55,138 nt of DNA from Pseudonocardia sp. 73-21 (GCF_001899645.1 NZ_MKVV01000095.1:1-55138), one strand, 5' to 3'. Counted from the first letter of the stretch, positions 1 through 7,010 are shown. Notes: generated by a model not told the origin, from the sequence alone. Numbers and translations: made by a program.

Positions 1-60
1 CGCAACCTGATCAACTACCGGCTCCGGTCGCTACTGCACTGCGGGGCACTCGCACTCTAA
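1..60 (+). mobile_element. C-terminal tail of a transposase-like CDS (partial at left edge)
   Basis: The first 60 bases are an open frame ending in TAA that encodes 19 residues, including NYRLRSLLHCG. This resembles the end of ISL3-type DDE transposases, where an 'N-Y-R-x-R-x-L-L' stretch closes the protein. The rest of the gene lies outside the window, so the family is a guess from a short tail. No inverted repeat of an insertion sequence could be identified after the stop. If correct, an insertion sequence borders the carbon monoxide dehydrogenase region on its left. Confidence 0.35.
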
Positions 61-99
61 ATCCGGAAGAGCCGGATTACGGCCGTTCGGCCCAGTCGC

Positions 100-1047
100 T
101 CAGCTCCAGATGGTCACGTACACCGGGGGGCGGAAGCGCGACGGCGGCACGCCCGCGCCGGGGAACCGCAGCAGCTTCATCGCCTCGGGGGTGCCCAGGA
201 AGTGGCGCAGGGACGCGGCGGCCGGGGATCGCCGGTCGATCGGCAGCGTGGTGGCGTGCCAGCACAGCTCCAGCGGCGTACCGGGCACGTCCACCACCTG
301 GAGCTCCCGGCGCCGCAGCTGGTGCACGGCGAGGTGGGCGATACCGGGCGCCGCCCCGCCGCCGCGCACGGCGGCCTCCCAGGCGGCGGTCTGGTTGGGG
401 AAGACGCTCAGCCGGGAGTCGGGCACGCCCAGGTTGCGCAACAGGCGGCTGACGTCGCTGTCCGGGTCGGTGGCGGCCGGTTCCACGAGCCACGGCCACT
501 GCGACGGCGCACCGCGCAGCCGGGCATCGGGTGCGGCGAGCACCACGAGCCGGCACCGGAAGACCGGTTCGCTGACCAGCCCGAGACTGCGGTCCCCGCC
601 GAGGTACGGCCCGAGCGCCACGTCGGCGAGCCGCTGAGACACCAGCACGCCCATCTCGGCGGTGGCCGAGACGCCCGCCGAGACCTCGATCGACCCCGCC
701 GAGCGTGCGGTGAACGCGTCGGCCAGCGGGCCCGCGACGAACTCGACGACGGAGTTCGGGGCCACCAGCCGCAGCTGTTCCGGCGCTCCCTGCGCGGACC
801 GGACGGCCGACTCGGCCTCCGCACCGAGCGACACCATCTGCGCGGCGATCGTCAGGAGCCTGCTGCCGCCCGCCGTCATCGTCATGCCGCCGCCGCTGCG
901 GGTGAGCAGCGGGTCGTCGAGGTACCTGCGCAGGGCGGCGAGGGCCTGGGAGACCGCGGGCTCGCTGACTCCCAGCGCGTTCGCCGCCGCCTTCACCGAG
1001 CCGAGGCGCGCGACCAGCACGAATGCGCTCAGCTGGGTCAGGGTCAT
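100..1047 (-). CDS. LysR-family transcriptional regulator
   Basis: This is a 315-residue LysR-type regulator. The N-terminus holds the winged helix-turn-helix (start MTLTQLSAFVLVARLGSVKA, then ALGVSEPAVSQALAALRR), and the rest is a periplasmic-binding-protein-like effector domain, so the length fits the family. The ATG at 1047 was chosen because it gives the canonical LysR N-terminus directly before the HTH; the frame stays open further upstream but has no LysR similarity there. The gene diverges from the small ORF and coxD/coxE, and an ATCGG-N7-CCGAT dyad lies in the shared gap. Control of the cox genes is therefore likely but inferred. The effector is unknown. Confidence 0.9.
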   Translation of the reverse strand: MTLTQLSAFVLVARLGSVKAAANALGVSEPAVSQALAALRRYLDDPLLTRSGGGMTMTAGGSRLLTIAAQMVSLGAEAESAVRSAQGAPEQLRLVAPNSVVEFVAGPLADAFTARSAGSIEVSAGVSATAEMGVLVSQRLADVALGPYLGGDRSLGLVSEPVFRCRLVVLAAPDARLRGAPSQWPWLVEPAATDPDSDVSRLLRNLGVPDSRLSVFPNQTAAWEAAVRGGGAAPGIAHLAVHQLRRRELQVVDVPGTPLELCWHATTLPIDRRSPAAASLRHFLGTPEAMKLLRFPGAGVPPSRFRPPVYVTIWS

Positions 1048-1079
1048 GGGACCAGTGTGGCCCCCGTCACCACTAAGCG

Positions 1080-1096
1080 ATCGGTTATTCGCCGAT
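1080..1096. promoter_or_regulatory. Candidate LysR-type operator
   Basis: The sequence ATCGG-ttattcg-CCGAT is a 5-7-5 inverted repeat 33 bp upstream of the lysR start, in the divergent gap towards the cox accessory genes. It has the T-N11-A form typical of LysR-type binding sites. Binding itself is an inference. Confidence 0.4.
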
Positions 1097-1122
1097 TGCC
1101 CCGGAGCATGACCCGGGCCACT

Positions 1123-1431
1123 ATGGCGGCCATGGACCACGAGGAACCCACGGCGGGTGAGGCGATGTCCGTGCTGCGGGGCATCTGGAGCGCGCAACGC
1201 CCGAGCGGCGCCGACGCCGGCCCCAGCAACGCCAAGGTCTGCCGCAACATGAAGAACATCGGCTTCGGTGGCCTCGGCGAGGGTGGCGCCGACGGCGACT
1301 CCACCGCGGGCCCCGTCGACGACGACCAGCGCAGCGCCTGGCGGGAGCGCCTCCGGCGCGAGGGCAAGATCGTCCCGGGCGCCACCAGCCTGCGCGAGAT
1401 CGTCCTGGGTGCAGCGGAGAACGGGCACTGA
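1123..1431 (+). CDS. Small conserved-looking protein at the head of the coxDE operon
   Basis: This is a protein of about 102 residues that I do not recognise. It has a central stretch around CRNMKNIGFGGLGEGG, then an acidic part, and a basic C-terminal helix (RSAWRERLRREGKIVP). There is no signal peptide or membrane segment. In-frame ATGs occur at 1108, 1123 and 1132; none has a well-placed Shine-Dalgarno sequence, so the start is uncertain. Codon use (GC-rich third positions) supports coding. Its stop overlaps the putative start of coxD, which suggests translational coupling and a role linked to CODH maturation. That role is inferred from context only. Confidence 0.6.
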   Translation: MAAMDHEEPTAGEAMSVLRGIWSAQRPSGADAGPSNAKVCRNMKNIGFGGLGEGGADGDSTAGPVDDDQRSAWRERLRREGKIVPGATSLREIVLGAAENGH

Positions 1432-2297
1432 CCACCGTCACCGGCGTCGCCGGGCTCACCGAGGCCCTGCGCGGCGCCGACTACCTGGCCGACCGCGGGC
1501 TGGCCACCGCCGTCTACGTGGCGCTGTCGCTGCGGCGTCCCCTGCTGCTCGAGGGGGAGCCCGGCGTCGGCAAGACCGAGATCGCCAAGGTGCTCGCGGC
1601 GGTGCTCGGGCGGGAGCTGATCCGGCTGCAGTGCTACGAGGGCATCGACACCAACCAGGCGCTCTACGAGTGGGACTACGCCCGTCAGCTCCTGCACATC
1701 CGGGCGATGTCCGAGCGCGGCGTGAGCGACGAGGCCGCGGTCGAGAAGCTGTTCGGGCCATCGTTCCTGCTGGAGCGCCCGCTGCTGCAGGCCGTGCGCG
1801 CCGGCGACCGCGCCGTGCTGCTCATCGACGAGATCGACCGCGCCGACGACGAGTTCGAGGCGTTCCTGTTGGAGATGCTGTCGGACTTCCAGATCACCGT
1901 CCCGGAGGTGGGCACGATCGTCGCGCCGTCGCCGCCGCTGGTGGTGCTCACGTCCAACCGCACCCGCGAGCTGCACGACGCGCTCAAACGCCGCTGCATG
2001 TACCACTGGATCGACTACCCGTCGCAGGAGCGCGAGGTCGAGATCGTCACCGTGCGGCAGCCCGGGGTGGGCCGGGAGCTGGCGACCAAGGTGGTGGCCG
2101 CGGTGCACCGGCTGCGCGAGATGGACCTTGCGAAGCCGCCGGGGGTCGCGGAGACCATCGACTGGGCCCGCACGCTGGAGTTCCTCGGCGAGACCGACCT
2201 GACGCCCGACGCCGCGGACGTCACCCTCGGCGCGGTGCTGAAGGAACGCGAGGACATGGAGCTGGCGCGCGACAACCTCGACGAACTGACCCGATGA
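1428..2297 (+). CDS. coxD: MoxR-type AAA+ ATPase, CoxD-like
   Basis: This is an AAA+ ATPase of the MoxR group. Walker A is GEPGVGKTE, Walker B is LLIDEIDRA, and sensor 1 lies around VLTSNRTRELHDALKRR. CoxD is known from Oligotropha as the ATPase needed to mature the sulfur-bridged Mo-Cu centre of CO dehydrogenase, acting with the VWA protein CoxE. The only conventional start is GTG at 1518, which leaves 11 residues before Walker A. The 30 codons upstream (TTVTGVAGLTEALRGADYLA and on) read like the missing N-terminal helices, so translation may begin at a CTG at 1428 overlapping the previous stop. The stop overlaps the coxE ATG (ATGA). Identity is strong; the start is not. Confidence 0.85.
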   Translation: MTTVTGVAGLTEALRGADYLADRGLATAVYVALSLRRPLLLEGEPGVGKTEIAKVLAAVLGRELIRLQCYEGIDTNQALYEWDYARQLLHIRAMSERGVSDEAAVEKLFGPSFLLERPLLQAVRAGDRAVLLIDEIDRADDEFEAFLLEMLSDFQITVPEVGTIVAPSPPLVVLTSNRTRELHDALKRRCMYHWIDYPSQEREVEIVTVRQPGVGRELATKVVAAVHRLREMDLAKPPGVAETIDWARTLEFLGETDLTPDAADVTLGAVLKEREDMELARDNLDELTR

Positions 2298-3409
2298 TCG
2301 TCGCGCTGCTCGTCGACTTCGGGCGGGCGCTGCGGCACCGGGGGATCTCCGTCGGCCCCGGTGACGTCGAGACGTTCTGCGCGGCGATGGCCACGCTCGA
2401 CCCCACCGATCTCGACGACCTCTACTGGGGCGGCCGCACGTCGCTGACCAGCCGGCGTGACCACGTCCCTGTCTACGACGAGGTGTTCCGGGAGTTCTTC
2501 CTCGGCGAGAGCAACCCGGTCGAGGAGCTGCTGTCCCTGAAGGTCGACGCGGTCGAGGCCGAGGCCATGCTGGAGGTGCCCGCCACCGAGCCGCCCGGGG
2601 ACGAGCGCGAGGAGCAGGACGAGACGCGGCTCGGGCTCGTCGCGTCGGGGATGGACACGTTGCGGCACAAGTCCTTCGCCGCCTGCACGCCGGCCGAGCT
2701 GCGGCTGCTGCGCCGGCTCATGGAGCAGATCCGGCTCACCCCGCCGCGCCGTCGCACCCGCCGCACCCGGGCGGCGCGCCACCGCGGGCAGCCCGATCTG
2801 CGCCGCACCGTCCGCGACTCGCTGCGGATGCACGGTGAGCCGGTGGCCCTGCGCCGCCGACGCCGGCGCGTCCGGCCGCGGCCGCTGGTGCTGATCCTCG
2901 ACGTGTCCGGTTCGATGGCCGACTACTCCCGCGCCCTGCTGCAGTTCGCGTACTCCGCGCGGCGGGCCGCCCGCAAGGTCGAGGTGTTCTGCTTCGGCAC
3001 CCGGCTCACCCGGATCACGGTGCCGCTGCAGAAGCGCAGTCCCGACGAGGCGCTGGCCGAGGCGGCCGCGCACGTCGTCGACTGGGAGGGGGGCACCCGC
3101 ATCGGCGACTCCCTCGACGAGTTCGTGCGCGGGTGGGGACGGCGCGGGGTCTGCCGTGGCGGGGTGGTCGTCATCTGCTCCGACGGCCTCGACCGGGGCG
3201 ACCCGGACACCCTGGACACCGCCCTGGAACGGCTCACCCGCCTGTGCCACCGCATCGTGTGGATGAACCCGCACAAGGGCGACGACGCGGCCTACCGGCC
3301 GTCGACGATGGGCATGATGGTGGCCGAGCCGCACATCGACGTGCTGCTCTCGGGCCACGACCTCAGCAGCCTCACCGAGCTGGCGGTCCTGCTGCCCGAG
3401 CTGCGTTAG
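2294..3409 (+). CDS. coxE: VWA-domain protein, CoxE-like
   Basis: This is a 371-residue protein of the CoxE/VWA family. The N-terminal half is mostly helical. A basic linker (PPRRRTRRTRAARHRGQPDL) leads into a C-terminal von Willebrand A domain whose metal-binding MIDAS motif is LILDVSGSMADYS (DxSxS). A second conserved part is VVVICSDGLDRGDP. CoxE works with CoxD to insert copper and sulfur into the CODH active site in the cytoplasm; this is known for the Oligotropha proteins and assumed here. Its ATG overlaps the coxD stop, so the pair should be made in a fixed ratio. The length and the MIDAS residues look intact. Confidence 0.88.
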   Translation: MIVALLVDFGRALRHRGISVGPGDVETFCAAMATLDPTDLDDLYWGGRTSLTSRRDHVPVYDEVFREFFLGESNPVEELLSLKVDAVEAEAMLEVPATEPPGDEREEQDETRLGLVASGMDTLRHKSFAACTPAELRLLRRLMEQIRLTPPRRRTRRTRAARHRGQPDLRRTVRDSLRMHGEPVALRRRRRRVRPRPLVLILDVSGSMADYSRALLQFAYSARRAARKVEVFCFGTRLTRITVPLQKRSPDEALAEAAAHVVDWEGGTRIGDSLDEFVRGWGRRGVCRGGVVVICSDGLDRGDPDTLDTALERLTRLCHRIVWMNPHKGDDAAYRPSTMGMMVAEPHIDVLLSGHDLSSLTELAVLLPELR

Positions 3410-3420
3410 GAGGGGACGAC

Positions 3421-3705
3421 ATGACCAGGTGGAGCGTCGCCGTCGAGGCCGAGGGCGACCGCGTCATGGAGCTCGACGAGATCGTCGAGCTGGCCGACGC
3501 CGTGGCCCCGGCCGGCGGCATCGCGTCGGGCATCGGCACGCACCGCTACGGCGCGCAGCTCGTGGTCGAGGCGGAGACGCGCGAGGAGGCCCTCGACCGG
3601 GGCCGCGCCGAGTTCGCCGCCGCCGTGGAGAAGGCCCGGCTGCCCGTCTTCGACGTGGTGCGGGCCGAGGCGGTCAGCGAGGCCGAGGACGCTGAGCCCG
3701 AATGA
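3421..3705 (+). CDS. Small acidic protein in the coxDE operon
   Basis: This is a 94-residue protein of unknown function with no membrane segment. It reads as an alpha-beta protein: a strand (RWSVAVEAEGDRV), a helix with ELDEIVELADAVA, a GIASGIGTHRYGAQLVVEAE strand pair, a helix (EEALDRGRAEFAAAVEKA), and an acidic tail. A strong Shine-Dalgarno sequence (AGGAGG, 3410-3415) precedes the ATG at 3421. The gene lies 11 nt after coxE and its stop overlaps the next start (ATGA). It is clearly part of the operon, but its job is unknown. Confidence 0.75.
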   Translation: MTRWSVAVEAEGDRVMELDEIVELADAVAPAGGIASGIGTHRYGAQLVVEAETREEALDRGRAEFAAAVEKARLPVFDVVRAEAVSEAEDAEPE

Positions 3706-4136
3706 TCCGGCTGGGCTCGCTCGCCGGCTACGCGTTCTCCGGCCCGCGGGTGCTGGGCAGCTGGACCCCGCCGCCGCGGCCCGGCGTGTACGCCGTGCTC
3801 TACAAGCCCGACCCCGACTCGGAGAAGTACGCCGTGATCTACGTCGGGCACGCCGACGACCTCGCCACCGAGGGTTTCCCCTTCCGGCACCGGCGCTCGC
3901 CGTGCTGGGTGAAGCGCGCGGGCTCGAAGTGGAAGGTGCACATCGCGTTCCTCGAGGTCCCGGGCGGCAACCGCGGCCACCGCGAGATGATCACGAACGA
4001 GCTGGTGGCGGTCTACCACCCGTTCTGCAACGAGCAGCAGTACGACAACGAGTGGCGCGCGGAGTGGATCGGGGAGTACTCCGACGCCCCGAACACCGCG
4101 CCCCTGCCCCCGCACCGTTCCGGCGACCACATCTGA
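3702..4136 (+). CDS. Diverged GIY-YIG-like protein
   Basis: This is a 144-residue protein that resembles a compact, diverged GIY-YIG nuclease domain. PGVYAVLY stands where the GIY strand would be, IYVGHADDL where YIG plus helix would be, HRRSPCW could hold the arginine, and ITNELVAVYHPFCN has the late Glu and Asn typical of the fold. Spacing is close to the family, but the match was made by eye only. The ATG overlaps the stop of the preceding small gene, so it belongs to the coxDE transcript. Most GIY-YIG proteins cut DNA; whether this one does is open. A nuclease gene inside a CODH accessory operon is unusual. Confidence 0.6.
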   Translation: MIRLGSLAGYAFSGPRVLGSWTPPPRPGVYAVLYKPDPDSEKYAVIYVGHADDLATEGFPFRHRRSPCWVKRAGSKWKVHIAFLEVPGGNRGHREMITNELVAVYHPFCNEQQYDNEWRAEWIGEYSDAPNTAPLPPHRSGDHI

Positions 4137-4148
4137 CCTGCGAGGACG

Positions 4149-4346
4149 CTATGGCGCGTCCGACATGTGCAGCGTGGCGTCGATCTCCGCGAGCCGGATG
4201 CTGTGCCGGCGGGCGTGGTGGCCGCAGAACATCAGCTCGCCACCGGACGGGAGCACCGCCCGGACCCGGGCGGCCGCGCCGCAGCGGTCGCACCGGTCGA
4301 GCGCGGACAGGTCCGCCGGGCTGCTGAGTGACGAGATGGAGTTCAT
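4149..4346 (-). CDS. DUF7455-type small zinc-binding protein
   Basis: This is a 65-residue protein with two cysteine/histidine pairs, CDRCGAAARV and FCGHHARRH, which should bind one zinc ion. It matches the actinobacterial DUF7455 family (short proteins of the type LxxxDRCDRCGA...LPSGxELxFCGHH). The ATG at 4346 is preferred over a TTG nine bases upstream because GAGAGG lies nine bases before the ATG. The protein is convergent with the GIY-YIG-like gene. Function is unknown for the whole family. Confidence 0.75.
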   Translation of the reverse strand: MNSISSLSSPADLSALDRCDRCGAAARVRAVLPSGGELMFCGHHARRHSIRLAEIDATLHMSDAP

Positions 4347-4442
4347 GGCGGGCAACCTCTCGATCGGGGTGTCACCGAGTGTGGTGGGTACCCCGGCGCG
4401 GCCGGACTCACCGCGGCGGAGACATCGACGATCCCGGACCTC

Positions 4443-4962
4443 ATGCTGTTGTCACCGATCGGCAACCCGGCCGCTCCACGGAACAGGTGCCCCGCGCGCG
4501 ATGCTCCGCGTGTGGCTCCGTCTCCCGCCCCCGGGTGGCCCCGGGCGTTTCGTGGGTCCCTGGCCGTGGCCGCAGGGCTCGTCACCTGGGACCGGTTGCA
4601 GGGGGCCGCGTATCTGCGGGTGTTCCCCGACATCTACGTGCCCGTCGGTGACGCGCCGCCGAAGCTCGCCCTCCGGTCCCGCGCCGCCTACCGGCTCGTG
4701 GGGGGGCGGGGCGTCCTGTCGGGGTACTCGGCGGCCGAGATCCTGGGGGCGTCGTGCGGGCCGGGGAGGACGCCCGCGGAGGTGATGGTGCCGGGCGGTG
4801 GGCAGCGACAGCATCCGGGCCTGCTGGTGCACCGCGACCGCCTGGTGCACGCGCCTGGTGGACAAGGGCTGGCGCATCTACCGCTACACGGAGTACGAGA
4901 TCCACCGGGAGCAGCAACGGATCCTGGACGAGGTGGGCCGGGCGCTGGAACGCGTGAGGTGA
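4443..4962 (+). pseudogene. Remnant of an AbiEi/DUF559-type protein with an internal deletion
   Basis: The first part (4443 to about 4855) encodes the usual N-terminus of a common actinobacterial AbiEi/DUF559-like protein: GLVTWDRLQGAAYLRVFPDI, then LRSRAAYRLV, then SAAEILGASCGPG. The family's end (VDKGWRIYRYTEYEIHRE, then ILDEVGRALERV and TGA at 4960-4962) is present too, but from 4858 on in a different frame. The roughly 120 residues normally between the two parts are gone. This is a broken gene with a large internal deletion plus a frame change. The intact family is about 280-320 residues and is related to antitoxin-like proteins. The stop sits inside the large hairpin at 4954-5011. Confidence 0.7.
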
Positions 4963-5011
4963 ACGTGGTGGGGCTGCCGGGGCCGGCCATGCCCCACCAC
5001 GTTCACCTCAC
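4954..5011. terminator. 21-bp perfect hairpin between convergent genes
   Basis: Positions 4954-4974 and 4991-5011 are exact reverse complements over 21 bp, with a 16-nt loop. The stem contains the stop codon of the broken AbiEi-like gene on one strand (4960-4962) and the stop codon of the last membrane-protein gene on the other (5008-5010). It lacks a clear T tract on either side. A bidirectional terminator or a mobile palindromic repeat are both possible. Confidence 0.6.
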
Positions 5012-5346
5012 CCGCGGAACCCGACGGTGTCGAGGATCCGGGACCTGCGGGTGCCCGACGCCGGTCTCGCCACTGCCGCCCGGTCCGGGACCGGGTTCAC
5101 CTTCTCGATGATCTCCTCCGCGTAGCCGTAGAGGAGGGGCAGTGCCCCGGAGACCCGGGCGCCCGTCGCGTTGATGTGCTTCAGGCCGGGGCGGATGAGG
5201 GTGGCGTCGTCGCGGATCTGCTGGACGAGGCCGTCACCCGCCTCCAGCGTCGTCGCGATCTTCCCCAGCAACGACCCGGTCCAGTAGAGGAAGAACGCCA
5301 GGCCGGCGATCAGGACGACGATCTCGATGACGGTCAGGACGACCAT
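5008..5346 (-). CDS. Small single-pass membrane protein 5 of the cox operon
   Basis: This 112-residue protein begins with one strongly hydrophobic segment (VVLTVIEIVVLIAGLAFFLY, residues about 2-21). A helical region follows (IATTLEAGDGLVQQIRDDA, then YAEEIIEKVNPVP), and it ends in a basic tail. I recognise no family. It is the last of five tiny membrane-protein genes that follow coxG with 1-4 nt spacings or overlaps. Its ATG at 5346 is 1 nt from the stop of the previous gene. The pattern of one TM helix plus a short amphipathic region is shared by all five, although sequence identity between them is low. Confidence 0.7.
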   Translation of the reverse strand: MVVLTVIEIVVLIAGLAFFLYWTGSLLGKIATTLEAGDGLVQQIRDDATLIRPGLKHINATGARVSGALPLLYGYAEEIIEKVNPVPDRAAVARPASGTRRSRILDTVGFRG

Positions 5347-5347
5347 G

Positions 5348-5644
5348 TCAGACCTTCGGGGTGGGGTAGGGGATGGTGCCGAGGACGCGGCCGAGGAACA
5401 GGTGGTGCTGCAGTCCCTCGGCGAGAACCTGGTCGAGCCCGCCGCCGACCGTGGTGATCAGCGTCGTGTCCTTCGTGTTCGCGGTGATCCCGATGAGGTT
5501 GCCGGCCACCTGCTGCACGCCCGCGTCGATGCGCTTCACGAACGCGATCAGCAGCGAGAGCAGCACGACCACGGCGACGATGACGACGGCGCCGATCACC
5601 AGGATCACCGTCCAGTAGGTGAGTTCTCCGTCGGACAGTGGCAC
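5348..5644 (-). CDS. Small single-pass membrane protein 4 of the cox operon
   Basis: This 98-residue protein has one long hydrophobic helix (VILVIGAVVIVAVVVLLSLL, about residues 13-32). An amphipathic stretch (IAFVKRIDAGVQQVAGNLIG) follows, then a glycine-bearing segment with TTVGGGLDQVLAEGLQHH. It starts at GTG 5644, one base after the stop of the preceding gene, so it is almost certainly co-translated. No enzyme motif or signal-peptide cleavage site is visible. The role is unknown; its place behind coxG suggests a link to CO dehydrogenase at the membrane. Confidence 0.7.
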   Translation of the reverse strand: MPLSDGELTYWTVILVIGAVVIVAVVVLLSLLIAFVKRIDAGVQQVAGNLIGITANTKDTTLITTVGGGLDQVLAEGLQHHLFLGRVLGTIPYPTPKV

Positions 5645-5645
5645 G

Positions 5646-5894
5646 TCAGCCTCCCAACCGCGCGCGACCGCGCTGCAGCCCGCCGATGATCTCGCCGGCG
5701 TGGTCGATGGTCTCGCTCAGCCCGGCCAGGCCGGCGGTGTTGGTGCGGGAGCGGCCCAGCGCCTCGTCGATCTCCTGGGCCCTGGTACCGATCCTGTGGG
5801 CCAGCACCAGGATCGGCGTGACCAGCGCGACGACGACCACCACGACCACCAGCCCGATGACGAGTCCGAGCGTCCATCCGAAGGGCACCATCAC
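5646..5894 (-). CDS. Small single-pass membrane protein 3 of the cox operon
   Basis: This 82-residue protein has one N-terminal hydrophobic helix (LGLVIGLVVVVVVVALVTPI) and a 45-residue helical tail (IGTRAQEIDEALGRSRTNTA, then LSETIDHAGEIIGGLQRG). The tail resembles the amphipathic repeats of DUF948-like proteins, but this is a loose likeness. It can start at GTG 5894 or ATG 5891; both overlap the stop of the gene before it (5891-5893). Third from last in the operon. Function unknown. Confidence 0.7.
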   Translation of the reverse strand: MMVPFGWTLGLVIGLVVVVVVVALVTPILVLAHRIGTRAQEIDEALGRSRTNTAGLAGLSETIDHAGEIIGGLQRGRARLGG

Positions 5895-6118
5895 ACCGTC
5901 TCCGTCCAGGCCCGCACGGGGGCCAGGTTCGCGTTCACCGATCCGACCACCGACGGCACCGTGGCTGTCCGGTCCGCGATGACGCGGACCCCGGCGACGA
6001 CGGAACCGAGCGTGGTGTGCACGTGGCGCAGGTGCAGGACCACCCGCAGGAGGCCGACGGCGGTGACCGCGATGATCAGTACCGCGATCACGACCGTGGT
6101 CCAGGCGACGAACGGCAT
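5891..6118 (-). CDS. Small single-pass membrane protein 2 of the cox operon
   Basis: This 75-residue protein is the smallest of the five. One hydrophobic helix (WTTVVIAVLIIAVTAVGLL) is followed by a helical stretch with basic and histidine residues (LHLRHVHTTLGSVVAGVRVI) and then PSVVGSVNANLAPVRAWTE. The ATG at 6118 is one base after the upstream stop. The periodic pattern of small hydrophobic residues after the membrane segment matches its neighbours, which suggests that the set arose by duplication. No known domain is recognised. Confidence 0.7.
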   Translation of the reverse strand: MPFVAWTTVVIAVLIIAVTAVGLLRVVLHLRHVHTTLGSVVAGVRVIADRTATVPSVVGSVNANLAPVRAWTETV

Positions 6119-6119
6119 C

Positions 6120-6425
6120 TCAGACCTCCACCTGCCGTGTCGATGCTCGGTCCGCTTCGCTCGCCCTCGGGGGCAGCAGCGTCGCGACGCTCCCCGCGTA
6201 CCGGGTCGCCCCCACGGCGACCTGCCGGACCGTCTCGTCGGTCCTGGCCAGCAGTTCCGGCGTGTCGTCCAGCTCGCCGGCGAGCTCGACGCCGTGGGTC
6301 AGGATGTCGTCGGTCGCCGCGCGGATGCGCTCCACCGCCGACAGCACGCGGTTGAGCAGCCCGATCACCACCGGCAGCACGACGAAGAGCAGGACGGCGT
6401 TGCCGATCCACCAGAGCACCATCAC
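6120..6425 (-). CDS. Small single-pass membrane protein 1 of the cox operon
   Basis: This 101-residue protein is the first of the five small membrane proteins after coxG. It has one N-terminal hydrophobic helix (IGNAVLLFVVLPVVIGLL). A long amphipathic region follows (VERIRAATDDILTHGVELAG, then LLARTDETVRQVAVGATRYA) and a charged tail. Starts at GTG 6425 or ATG 6422 are possible, a few bases after the coxG stop. The post-membrane region looks like a DUF948-type coiled helix. It is likely cotranscribed and cotranslated with coxG; function unknown. Confidence 0.7.
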   Translation of the reverse strand: MMVLWWIGNAVLLFVVLPVVIGLLNRVLSAVERIRAATDDILTHGVELAGELDDTPELLARTDETVRQVAVGATRYAGSVATLLPPRASEADRASTRQVEV

Positions 6426-6428
6426 CCG

Positions 6429-7010
6429 TCACCTGTTCCGGTCGTAGGGGAGGAAGAAGCGGGCCCACACGCGCTTGAGCGCCGCGATCGCGGCCCGCAG
6501 GCCGATCGCGAGACCGCTGGCGGGCGCGGCCGCGCGGATCGCGGTGGCGGTGCCCCCCGACCCCTGGTTGTCGATGTTGTACTGGACGCAGTCGGCGAAG
6601 CTGCCCATGAGCACGCCGGTGACGTCGGCGATCAGGCCCCGGCCGAACTGGGCGGCCGCGCCGGAGACGGTGAGGTCCTGGTCGACCTTCACCGTCGTGC
6701 CGCGGCCCGACGACAGCATCGTCGCGGTGATCGTCATGGCGGCTTCGCCGCGGCCACGGTCCTCCGACCCGGCCGCGTGCAGCACCATCCGGTGCGCGGT
6801 CTCGTCGGCGGAGACGATCTCCGCGACGCCGCTGAAGTTCAGCTTCACCGGGCCGAGCGCGGCGACGACCTTCCCGTCGTAGCGGCCGTTGCCGTCGTCC
6901 CCGACCAGCGACGCGCCGGGCAGGCACGGGGCCAGGTTGGGGACATCGAGAAAGTAGGCCCACACCTTCTCGACGGGTGCGGCCACCTCGAACTCGTTCT
7001 GCAGGATCAC
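6429..7010 (-). CDS. coxG: CoxG, SRPBCC-fold CO dehydrogenase accessory protein
   Basis: This 193-residue protein of the CoxG family (START/SRPBCC fold) opens with ILQNEFEVAAPVEKVWAYFL, and the family motif PCLPGASLV follows. The body runs to about residue 150. The C-terminus (LAIGLRAAIAALKRVWARFF) is an amphipathic, basic-hydrophobic helix fit for membrane attachment. CoxG ties CODH to the membrane in Oligotropha and has been reported to bind menaquinone in mycobacteria; the same role is likely here. The GTG start at 7010 overlaps the coxL stop (GTGA), so it is coupled to the CODH large subunit. Confidence 0.88.
   Translation of the reverse strand: MILQNEFEVAAPVEKVWAYFLDVPNLAPCLPGASLVGDDGNGRYDGKVVAALGPVKLNFSGVAEIVSADETAHRMVLHAAGSEDRGRGEAAMTITATMLSSGRGTTVKVDQDLTVSGAAAQFGRGLIADVTGVLMGSFADCVQYNIDNQGSGGTATAIRAAAPASGLAIGLRAAIAALKRVWARFFLPYDRNR

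Noticed and set aside
5008..6425. Sigma-factor or toxin-antitoxin interpretation of the small ORFs
   Set aside because: No antitoxin DNA-binding motif or toxin fold is visible, and all five have the same TM-plus-helix layout with operon spacing to coxG.
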